A DNA stretch of 64,000 nt, from positions 1-64,000 of the forward strand of contig NZ_JANFNY010000021.1 of the NCBI RefSeq assembly GCF_024437745.1. Reading direction: 5' to 3'. Position numbers and translations under genes: made by a program. Positions 57,884 through 64,000 of this stretch are shown here, one piece after another. This DNA is from Roseomonas sp. GC11 (lineage in GTDB: Bacteria; Pseudomonadota; Alphaproteobacteria; Acetobacterales; Acetobacteraceae). Numbering within the stretch: position 1 is the first letter of the stretch; each line of letters starts with the position of its first letter. Below the pieces are notes generated by a model. That model worked only from the letters and a program-made list of their open reading frames with translations. It searched no databases and was not told the DNA's origin.

Positions 57884-58942
57884 ATGATCACTCGTCGCAG
57901 CTTCGGCGCGCTGGCCGCTGGTGGCGTGATGGCCGGCGGCCTGATGGCGCGCCCGGCCTGGGCCCAGGGCAAGGCCGTGGACGCCAGCAAGGTGGCCGGC
58001 GACATCAGCGCCCGCGCCGGCAGGAAGCGCACCATCGCGACCGTCGTGAAGGTGGACGGCATCGCCTGGTTCGACCGCATGCGCGAGGGCGTGAAGCAGT
58101 TCGGCGCCGATCAGGGGCATGACACCTGGATGGTCGGCCCGAGCCAGGCCGATGCCGCCGCGCAGGTGCAACTGGTGGAAAGCCTGATCGCCCAGGGCGT
58201 CGATGCCATCTGCATCGTGCCCTTCTCGGTCGAGGCGGTGGAGCCGGTGCTGCAGAAGGCGCGGCGCCAGGGCATCGTGGTGATCTCGCACGAGGCCGCC
58301 GGCCTGAAGAACATCGACTACGACATCGAGGCCTTCGACAACCACGCCTATGGCGCCAAGCTGATGGAAGTGCTGGCGCAGCAGATGGGCGGCGAGGGCA
58401 AGTATGTGGCCACCGTCGGCAGCCTGACCTCGCAGTCGCAGATGGAGTGGATCGACGGCGCCGTCGCCTACCAGAAGCAGAACTTCCCGAAGATGCAGGA
58501 AGTGACGCGCCGCATCGAGACCTATGACGACGCCACCACCGACTACAACAAGCTCAAGGAAGTCCTGACCGCCTATCCGGACCTGAGGGGCATCCTGGGC
58601 GCGCCCATGCCGACCTCCGCCGGCGCGGGCCGCCTGATCGCCGAGCGCAAGCTGGGCGGCAAGCTGTTCTTCTCCGGCACCGGCCTCGTCTCCGTCGCCG
58701 GCCAGTACCTGCGCAATGGCGACATCAACTACATCCAGTTCTGGGACCCGGCGGTGGCCGGCTATGCCATGAACGTGATGGCGGTGATGGCGCTGGCCAA
58801 GAAGAGCATCGCCCCGGGCCTCGACCTCGGCCTCACGGGCTACACCAAGCTCGGCGCCGTCGATCCGGCGCGGCCGAACGTGCTGGCCGGCCAGGGCTGG
58901 GTCGGCGTCACCAAGGACAACATGTCCCAGTACAACTTCTAA
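57884..58942 (+). CDS. Sugar ABC transporter substrate-binding protein (LsrB/RbsB type)
   Basis: This 352-residue binding protein has a twin-arginine-like signal, MITRRSFGALAAGGVMAGGL, with cleavage near AWAQG. The periplasmic fold reads TIATVVKVDGIAWFDRMREGVKQFGAD, QLVESLIAQGVDAICIVPFSVEAVEPVLQKARRQGIVVISHEA and IEAFDNHAYGAKLMEVLA. This pattern is closest to the AI-2/rhamnose/pentose-binding group. With deoC and ribokinase next to it, a pentose or deoxyribose is the likely ligand. AI-2 uptake is less likely without lsrF/lsrK-like genes. Confidence 0.9.
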   Translation: MITRRSFGALAAGGVMAGGLMARPAWAQGKAVDASKVAGDISARAGRKRTIATVVKVDGIAWFDRMREGVKQFGADQGHDTWMVGPSQADAAAQVQLVESLIAQGVDAICIVPFSVEAVEPVLQKARRQGIVVISHEAAGLKNIDYDIEAFDNHAYGAKLMEVLAQQMGGEGKYVATVGSLTSQSQMEWIDGAVAYQKQNFPKMQEVTRRIETYDDATTDYNKLKEVLTAYPDLRGILGAPMPTSAGAGRLIAERKLGGKLFFSGTGLVSVAGQYLRNGDINYIQFWDPAVAGYAMNVMAVMALAKKSIAPGLDLGLTGYTKLGAVDPARPNVLAGQGWVGVTKDNMSQYNF

Positions 58943-58947
58943 CAGGC

Positions 58948-59013
58948 TGCCGCTCCCTGGTGGAGCGGCGGGACGCAGTGCTCGGCCCTTGCGGCCCTGG
59001 CTGCGTTCCGCCG
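58948..59013. terminator. Stem-loops between binding-protein and ATPase genes
   Basis: CCGCTCCCTGGTGGAGCGG is followed by a long stem GCGGGACGCAG / CTGCGTTCCGC with an internal hairpin. This 165-bp gap is the only large one in the operon. It probably limits read-through so that binding protein is made in excess. Confidence 0.6.
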
Positions 59014-59107
59014 TTCCAGGGGGGCGGTTCCCTGGCTGGCAGGGCCCAGGCGCCCGGCCCCCGTGCCGCGACTCCCGTCCCGGCCATGACCGGAAGCCGA
59101 AAGAAAA

Positions 59108-60604
59108 ATGAGTGGACCGCTGATCGAGCTGCGCAACCTGGGCAAGAGCTTCGGGGCCGTGCATGCGCTGAAGGATGTCTCGCTCGCCATCGGGCGGGGG
59201 GAGATCCATTGCCTGGCCGGCGAGAACGGCTCGGGCAAGTCAACGCTGATCAAGATCATCTCCGGGGTGAACCAGCCCGATCGCGGTGAGATCCTGATCG
59301 ACGGCCAGCCGGTGCAGGGCATGACCCCGCGCGAGGCGATCGCCCGTGGCGTGCAGGTGATCTACCAGGATTTTTCCCTGTTCCCGAACCTGACGGTCGC
59401 GGAGAATCTCGCGCTCAGCACGGAACTCCAGGCGGGGCGGCGCCTCGTCTCCTGGGGCCGGGTGCGGCGCATCGCCGAGGAGGCGACGCGCAAGCTCGGC
59501 GTGGCGCTGGAGCTGGACGCGCTGGTGGAAACCCTGCCGACGGCGGGCAAGCAGCTCGTCGCCATCGCCCGCGCGCTGATGTCGGACCCGCGCCTGCTCA
59601 TCATGGACGAGCCCACCACCGCCCTGACGGGGCGCGAGGTGGAGGCGCTGTTCCGCGTGGTGCGCGACATCCAGGCGCGCGGCATCGCCGTGCTCTTCGT
59701 CAGCCACAAGATGCGCGAGATGCTGGAGATCAGCGAGCGGCTGACCGTCATCCGCAGCGGCGAGGTGGTCGCGGCCGGCCCGATCGCCGAATTCGACGAG
59801 GCGAAGATCACCCGCGCCATGACCGGCCAGGAGATCGCCGCCGAGGGCTATCGCTGGGAAGGCGATGCCGGCGGCAAGCCGCTGCTGGAGGTCGAGAACC
59901 TCACCCTGCCCGGGCAGCTGGACGATATCTGCTTCCGCCTGATGCCGGGCGAGATCGTCGGCATTTCCGGCCTGCTCGGCTCGGGCCGCACGGAACTCGC
60001 CATGGCGCTGTTCGGCATGAAGCCGGGCTGCCAGGGCCGCATCCGCATCGATGGCCGCGCGGTGCGCCTGACCTGCGTGCAGGACGCGATCGCCGAGGGC
60101 ATCGCCTATGTGCCTGAGGACCGGCTGACCGAGGGGCTCTTCCTCTCCGCCACCATCGACCGCAACATGCTGGCCACCTCGCACCACCGGCTGAGCCGCT
60201 TCGGCGTGATGCAGGCCGGGCGGGCGGCGGAGGAGGCGGCGGGCATGATCCGCGCCATGGCCATCGCCACGCCCACGGGCAACCGGCCGGTGACGCAGCT
60301 CTCCGGCGGCAATGCGCAGCGCGTGGTGATCGGCCGCTGGCTGCTCAACGACCCGCGCATCCTCATCCTCAACGGCCCGACCGTCGGTGTCGATGTCGGC
60401 TCCAAGGCCGGCATCCACCGCAAGATCCGCGAACTGGCCCGCAATCACGGCCTGGGAGTGCTGATGATCTCCGACGACCTGCCGGAGCTGGTGGACAACT
60501 GCAACCGCATCCTGGTGCTGCACCGCGGCCGCATCGTGGACCAGGTGGAGGCCGCCGCCACCACCGAGGCCGCGCTGAGCGCGCAGCTGGGGGCGCTGCA
60601 GTGA
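59108..60604 (+). CDS. Sugar ABC transporter ATP-binding protein (RbsA type, two domains)
   Basis: This 498-residue protein has two fused ATPase domains. Domain 1 is complete: Walker A GENGSGKSTLIK, TVAENLALS, Walker B LLIMDEPTTAL. Domain 2 has the altered Walker A GLLGSGRTEL usual for RbsA, and signature LSGGNAQRVVIGRWL. Its Walker B reads LILNGPTVGVDVG, so Asp-Glu is replaced by Asn-Gly and this half should not hydrolyse ATP. It overlaps the first permease gene by four bases. Confidence 0.93.
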   Translation: MSGPLIELRNLGKSFGAVHALKDVSLAIGRGEIHCLAGENGSGKSTLIKIISGVNQPDRGEILIDGQPVQGMTPREAIARGVQVIYQDFSLFPNLTVAENLALSTELQAGRRLVSWGRVRRIAEEATRKLGVALELDALVETLPTAGKQLVAIARALMSDPRLLIMDEPTTALTGREVEALFRVVRDIQARGIAVLFVSHKMREMLEISERLTVIRSGEVVAAGPIAEFDEAKITRAMTGQEIAAEGYRWEGDAGGKPLLEVENLTLPGQLDDICFRLMPGEIVGISGLLGSGRTELAMALFGMKPGCQGRIRIDGRAVRLTCVQDAIAEGIAYVPEDRLTEGLFLSATIDRNMLATSHHRLSRFGVMQAGRAAEEAAGMIRAMAIATPTGNRPVTQLSGGNAQRVVIGRWLLNDPRILILNGPTVGVDVGSKAGIHRKIRELARNHGLGVLMISDDLPELVDNCNRILVLHRGRIVDQVEAAATTEAALSAQLGALQ

Positions 60605-61593
60605 GCGCGCTGGCCCAGGCGCTGCGCCGCCACCCGGAACTGATGGTGGCGGCGGTGCTGGTGGTGGCGGTGCTCGCCATCGGCGCCATCAACCCGGTCT
60701 TCTGGCAGCCCTCGAACATCTTCAGCCTGCTGCGCGCCAGCGTCATCACCGGCATCCTGGCGCTGGCGGTGCTGATGGTCATGCTCTCGGGCGGCATCGA
60801 CGTCTCCTTCCCCGCCTTCGCCATCGCGGCGATGTACCTGACCATCAAGGCGATGATCGCCTGGGAGTTCGACGGCGTCCTGCTGCCCTTCCTGATGGCC
60901 AGCGGCATCGGGCTGGGGCTCGGCCTCGTCAACGCGGCCTTCGTGCATTACCTGCGCATGATCCCGCTGATCGTCACGCTCGGCACCGGCACGGCGGTGC
61001 GCGGCTTCCTCCTCGGCGTGGTCGGCACCAGCCAGATCAATATCGGCCAGATGCCGCCGCTTCTCATCGACTTCGCCAAGGGCGAGGTGCTGCAGGTGAC
61101 GCAGGCCGATGGCAGCGCGGCCGGCCTCTCGGCCATGGTGCTGGTCTATGCCGCCATCGCCCTCGTGGTGCATCTGCTGCTGCGCCACACCATGCTCGGC
61201 CGCGGCATCTACGCCATGGGCGGCGGGGTGGAGGCGGCGCGGCGCGTCGGCTTCAACATCCGCCGCATCACCTTCGTCATCTATGGCCTCGCCGGGGCGC
61301 TGGCGGGCTTCGCCGGGCTGCTGCATGGCGCGATGATCTGGACAGCCAACCCGCGCGACATGGTCGGGCTGGAGCTTGACGTCATCGCCGCCGTGGTGCT
61401 GGGCGGCGCCTCCATCTTCGGCGGGCGCGGCACGGTCATCGGCACCATGCTCGGCGTGCTGACGCTGGTCGTCATCACCAACAGCCTCATCATCCTGGGC
61501 GTCGACACCACCTGGCAGCGCGTCGTGGTGGGGCTCATCGTCATCGCGGCCACGGCGGTCACCGCCTGGCGCGACCGCAAGCGCCTCGCCTGA
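60601..61593 (+). CDS. Sugar ABC transporter permease (RbsC/LsrC type)
   Basis: This 330-residue permease has about ten helices. LALAVLMVMLSGGIDVSFPAFAIAAMY and AVVLGGASIFGGRGTVIGTMLGVLTLVVITNSLIILGVD are family signatures. Translation starts at GTG (60601), overlapping the ATPase stop by four bases. The second permease gene follows after 16 bp, so the channel is a heterodimer. Confidence 0.92.
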   Translation: MSALAQALRRHPELMVAAVLVVAVLAIGAINPVFWQPSNIFSLLRASVITGILALAVLMVMLSGGIDVSFPAFAIAAMYLTIKAMIAWEFDGVLLPFLMASGIGLGLGLVNAAFVHYLRMIPLIVTLGTGTAVRGFLLGVVGTSQINIGQMPPLLIDFAKGEVLQVTQADGSAAGLSAMVLVYAAIALVVHLLLRHTMLGRGIYAMGGGVEAARRVGFNIRRITFVIYGLAGALAGFAGLLHGAMIWTANPRDMVGLELDVIAAVVLGGASIFGGRGTVIGTMLGVLTLVVITNSLIILGVDTTWQRVVVGLIVIAATAVTAWRDRKRLA

Positions 61594-61609
61594 GGACAGG
61601 AGAGCGATC

Positions 61610-62614
61610 ATGTCCAGCCTCCTCCCCACCCTCTCCCGCATGCTGCGCCGGGTCGATACCAACCTGCTGCAACTGCTGCTGCTGACGGTGCTGATCTTCG
61701 CCGGCATGGCGGCGCTGAACCCGGAGCGGTTCCTGCGCCCCTATGTCTTCGAATCCATCACCTTCATCGCGCCCGAGCTGGGCCTGCTCGCCATCGCCAT
61801 GATGGTGGCCATGCTCACCGGCGGCATCGATCTCTCCGTCATCGGCATCGCCAATCTCGCCTGCATCCTGGCCGGGCTGTTCTTCCACAGCGCCGGCGCG
61901 CCGCGCGGGCCGGAGCTGGTGAACATGCCGCTGCCGATGGTGCTGGCGGGCATCGGCATCGCGCTCGGCACCGGCCTCGTCGCCGGCGCCATCAACGGGC
62001 TGCTGATCGCGAAGCTGCGCGTCACGCCCATCCTCGCCACCATCGGCACGGGGCAGGTCTTCACCGGCATCTGCCTGGTGCTGACGGGTGGCCCCGCCGT
62101 GGTCGGCTTCCCCGCCCTCTGGGGGCAGTTCGGCAATGGCACGCTGTTCGGCATCGCCGCGCCGCTCATCGTCTTTGTCGTCGTCGCCGGGCTGGTCTGG
62201 TTCGTGCTGGCGCGCACGGCCTTCGGCATCAACCTGACGCTGATCGGCACCAACCCCAAGGCCGCCGTCTTCGCCGGGCTGCGCACCGCGCGCACCGTCT
62301 TCTTCTCCTACATGCTGACGGGCGGGCTGGCCGCCATCGCCGGCATCCTGCTCTCCGGCCGCACCAATGCGGCGAAGTCGGATTACGGCGTTTCCTACCT
62401 GCTCCAGGCCGTGCTGATCGCCGTGCTGGCCGGCACCAATCCGGCGGGCGGCAAGGGCTCGGTGCCCGGCATCGCCCTGGCGCTGGTGGCGCTGATGCTG
62501 CTCTCCTCCGGCCTGCAGATCATGCGCTTCAGCAACTTCCTGGTGGATCTCATCTGGGGCGGCTTCCTGCTGCTCTCCATCGCCCTCGCCGCCTGGCGCG
62601 CGCGGAGCCGCTGA
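61610..62614 (+). CDS. Sugar ABC transporter permease (second subunit)
   Basis: This 334-residue permease is the partner of the 60601 protein. Typical blocks are LLAIAMMVAMLTGGIDLSVIGIANLACILAG, VTPILATIGTGQVFTGICLVLTGG and VLIAVLAGTNPAGGKGSVPGIALALVALMLLSSGLQIM. A clear GGACAGGAGAG ribosome site precedes its ATG. The DUF4432 gene begins one base after its stop. Confidence 0.92.
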   Translation: MSSLLPTLSRMLRRVDTNLLQLLLLTVLIFAGMAALNPERFLRPYVFESITFIAPELGLLAIAMMVAMLTGGIDLSVIGIANLACILAGLFFHSAGAPRGPELVNMPLPMVLAGIGIALGTGLVAGAINGLLIAKLRVTPILATIGTGQVFTGICLVLTGGPAVVGFPALWGQFGNGTLFGIAAPLIVFVVVAGLVWFVLARTAFGINLTLIGTNPKAAVFAGLRTARTVFFSYMLTGGLAAIAGILLSGRTNAAKSDYGVSYLLQAVLIAVLAGTNPAGGKGSVPGIALALVALMLLSSGLQIMRFSNFLVDLIWGGFLLLSIALAAWRARSR

Positions 62615-62615
62615 C

Positions 62616-63704
62616 ATGACCGTCACCGCCACCATCCCGCTGTATCCCGCCCTCTGCGGCGAGGCCCCGCGCGAGGTCTTCGCCGCCGGCGAGCTGCGCG
62701 CCACGCTGCACCGCTATCCCTCCGGCATCGGCGCGCTGCGCCTCGCCAATGCGCGGGGCGCGGTGGAGGTGCTGCCCTGGATGGGCGGCATGGTCTGGTC
62801 CGCCCGCTTCGACGGCGTGGACCTCACCATGGCCAGCGGCTTCGACATGCCGCGCCCCGCCACGGGCATCGCCGGCACCTATGGCTGTTTCGCCTTCCAC
62901 AGCGGCCTGCTGCGCAATGGCGTGCCGACGCCGGAGGATGACCACGCCGCGCATGGCGAATTCCCCTGCGCGGAGATGCAGTCCGCATGGCTCGAATGGG
63001 GCGCGGATGCGGAAGGCCCCTTCCTGCGCGCCGTCTCGGCGCGGGACCATGTGGTGGGCTTCGGCCCGCACTATGTCGCGCATCCCTCCGTCACGCTGCG
63101 CCCGGGCGCCACGCTGTTCGATATCGGCCTGTCCGTCGAGAACCGCTCGGGCAGGCCGATGGAGCTGATGTATATGTGCCACGTGAACTTCGCCTTCGTG
63201 CCGGGCGGGGAGATCGTGCAGCCCGCGCCCTTCACGCCGGAGCACACCGCGGTGCGCCGCGCCGTGCCCGCCCATGTCACGCCCAACCCGGATTACCGCG
63301 CGCTGATCGAGGATCTCGCCGCCCACCCGGCGCGCATGGCACGGCTGGACGAGCCGCATCTCTACGATCCCGAGCAGGTCTTTTATGTGTCCGGCCTCGG
63401 GCGGGACGTGGCGGGGTGGACGCATCTGATGCTGAAGCGGCCGGAGGGCGATGGCTTCGCCCTCTCCTATGATCCGGAGGCCCTGCCGCACTGCGTGCGC
63501 TGGGTGCTGAACGACCCGGACCAGAAGGTGGCTGCCTTCGCCCTGCCCTCCACCTGCCAGCCCGAGGGCTACACGGCGGAGAAGCGCAAGGGCCATGTCC
63601 GCCAGCTTCCCCCGCATGGCCGCGCTACCTTCCAGGTGCGCGCCGGCTATCTCGACCTTGCCGCCGCCGCGCGGATGGGCGAGACCATCTCTTCCCTGCG
63701 TTGA
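62616..63704 (+). CDS. DUF4432 / aldose 1-epimerase-like protein
   Basis: This 362-residue protein has the galactose mutarotase-like beta-sandwich seen in DUF4432. Readable parts are VEVLPWMGGMVWSARFDGVDLTMASGFD, TYGCFAFHSGLLRNGVPTPEDDHAAHGEFP and MELMYMCHVNFAFVPGGEI, with conserved histidines likely lining the sugar site. It begins one base after the permease stop and is followed by ribokinase 14 bp later. A mutarotase or sugar isomerase acting on the imported pentose fits; the exact reaction is unknown. Confidence 0.82.
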   Translation: MTVTATIPLYPALCGEAPREVFAAGELRATLHRYPSGIGALRLANARGAVEVLPWMGGMVWSARFDGVDLTMASGFDMPRPATGIAGTYGCFAFHSGLLRNGVPTPEDDHAAHGEFPCAEMQSAWLEWGADAEGPFLRAVSARDHVVGFGPHYVAHPSVTLRPGATLFDIGLSVENRSGRPMELMYMCHVNFAFVPGGEIVQPAPFTPEHTAVRRAVPAHVTPNPDYRALIEDLAAHPARMARLDEPHLYDPEQVFYVSGLGRDVAGWTHLMLKRPEGDGFALSYDPEALPHCVRWVLNDPDQKVAAFALPSTCQPEGYTAEKRKGHVRQLPPHGRATFQVRAGYLDLAAAARMGETISSLR

Positions 63705-63718
63705 ACGGAGCCGCTTCC

Positions 63719-64000
63719 ATGGGCGCGCGCATCGGTGTGGTCGGCAGCAACATGGTCGACCTCGTCACCTATATCGACCGGATGCCGGCGGCGGGCGAGA
63801 CCCTGGCCGCCCCGTCCTTCGCCATCGGCCATGGCGGCAAGGGGGCGAACCAGGCCGTCGCCGCCGCAAAGCTCGGCGCCGATGTGATGCTGGTCAGCCG
63901 CGTGGGAGATGACCTGTTCGGCGGCGGCACGCTGCGCAACTTCCAGGAGCTGGGCATCGACACCACGCATGTGCGCGCCATCCCCGGCGCGCAGAGCGGC
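63719..64000 (+). CDS. rbsK: Ribokinase (PfkB family), partial
   Basis: Only the first 94 codons lie inside the window; the gene runs off the right edge. The sequence IGVVGSNMVDLVTYIDRMPAAGETL and the substrate-binding GHGGKGANQAVAAAKLGADVMLVSRVGDDLFG are classic ribokinase signatures. It follows the DUF4432 gene after 14 bp in the same operon. It would phosphorylate ribose or deoxyribose before deoC or the pentose phosphate pathway. The ATP-binding C-terminus cannot be assessed. Confidence 0.93.
   Translation, partial: MGARIGVVGSNMVDLVTYIDRMPAAGETLAAPSFAIGHGGKGANQAVAAAKLGADVMLVSRVGDDLFGGGTLRNFQELGIDTTHVRAIPGAQSG

Noticed and set aside
57884-62614. Assignment of the sugar importer as an AI-2 (Lsr) system
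   Set aside because: The binding protein resembles LsrB, but lsrF, lsrG and lsrK-type genes are absent and deoC, DUF4432 and ribokinase point to pentoses.
1-64000. tRNA, rRNA, CRISPR arrays, prophage or integrase
   Set aside because: No cloverleaf, no rRNA block, no regularly spaced direct repeats and no phage or integrase protein were recognised on reading both strands.

Overview
The window is GC-rich DNA (AT-rich only in a few intergenic patches) that looks like a metabolically versatile alphaproteobacterium, most likely an Acetobacteraceae/Roseomonas-type soil or water organism. The inference rests on gene content: five tripartite-tricarboxylate (TctC/Bug) binding proteins, a phenylacetate (paa) cluster, protocatechuate-type dioxygenase, and class I fumarase and CoA-transferase operons, with GC-rich hairpins between genes. 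No rRNA, tRNA, CRISPR array or transposase was recognised. The window is almost wholly catabolic: 62 genes, two of them cut by the window edges.

Layout. 1-5377: a truncated four-carbon sugar-acid kinase facing a TctC / iron alcohol dehydrogenase / DapA-family lyase / D-2-hydroxyacid dehydrogenase series. 5499-6521: a luciferase-like flavin enzyme. 6598-14222 (minus): a HutC/GntR regulator, then GST, CoA-transferase III, carboxymuconolactone-decarboxylase-like protein, enoyl-CoA hydratase, TctC and two-subunit class I fumarase/tartrate dehydratase, then a Uma2 nuclease. 14422-17135: a GGDEF protein and an isolated NuoM. 17758-22671: an alpha/beta-hydrolase homologue lacking its serine, two TctC genes and the two intradiol dioxygenase subunits. 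22863-28049: FCD-GntR regulator facing a pentonate-to-2-oxoglutarate operon. 28179-43286: the phenylacetate cluster (paaABCDE, paaX, a Liv-type ABC importer, a TetR regulator, paaZ, paaK, paaI, paaG). 43459-47938: a CoA-ligase / 3-hydroxyacyl dehydrogenase / thioesterase / hydratase set with a MarR gene. 48054-50090: TctC and a BKACE enzyme. 50178-54370: nucleoside salvage (cytidine deaminase, deoxyribosyltransferase-like protein, nucleoside hydrolase) and a Bcr-type MFS pump facing a LysR gene. 54529-64000: DeoR-controlled pentose cluster (FGGY kinase, deoC, sugar ABC importer, DUF4432 mutarotase-like protein, ribokinase start).

How it fits together. Each block pairs a capture protein or importer with enzymes that feed pyruvate, acetyl-CoA, succinyl-CoA or 2-oxoglutarate into central metabolism, and most blocks have a regulator at one end. 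The best regulatory evidence is a 20-bp dyad present upstream of both the Liv importer and paaG, which points to one TetR regulon for the whole phenylacetate cluster. The nucleoside salvage genes and the ribose/deoxyribose cluster next door form a plausible nucleoside-to-pentose route.

Non-coding structure is unusually rich: two families of dispersed hairpin repeats act as probable bidirectional terminators, one pair of 68-bp copies brackets nuoM as perfect inverted repeats, two 70-bp elements precede neighbouring TctC genes, and at least six genes carry in-frame 12-15 bp tandem repeats in linkers or N-termini.
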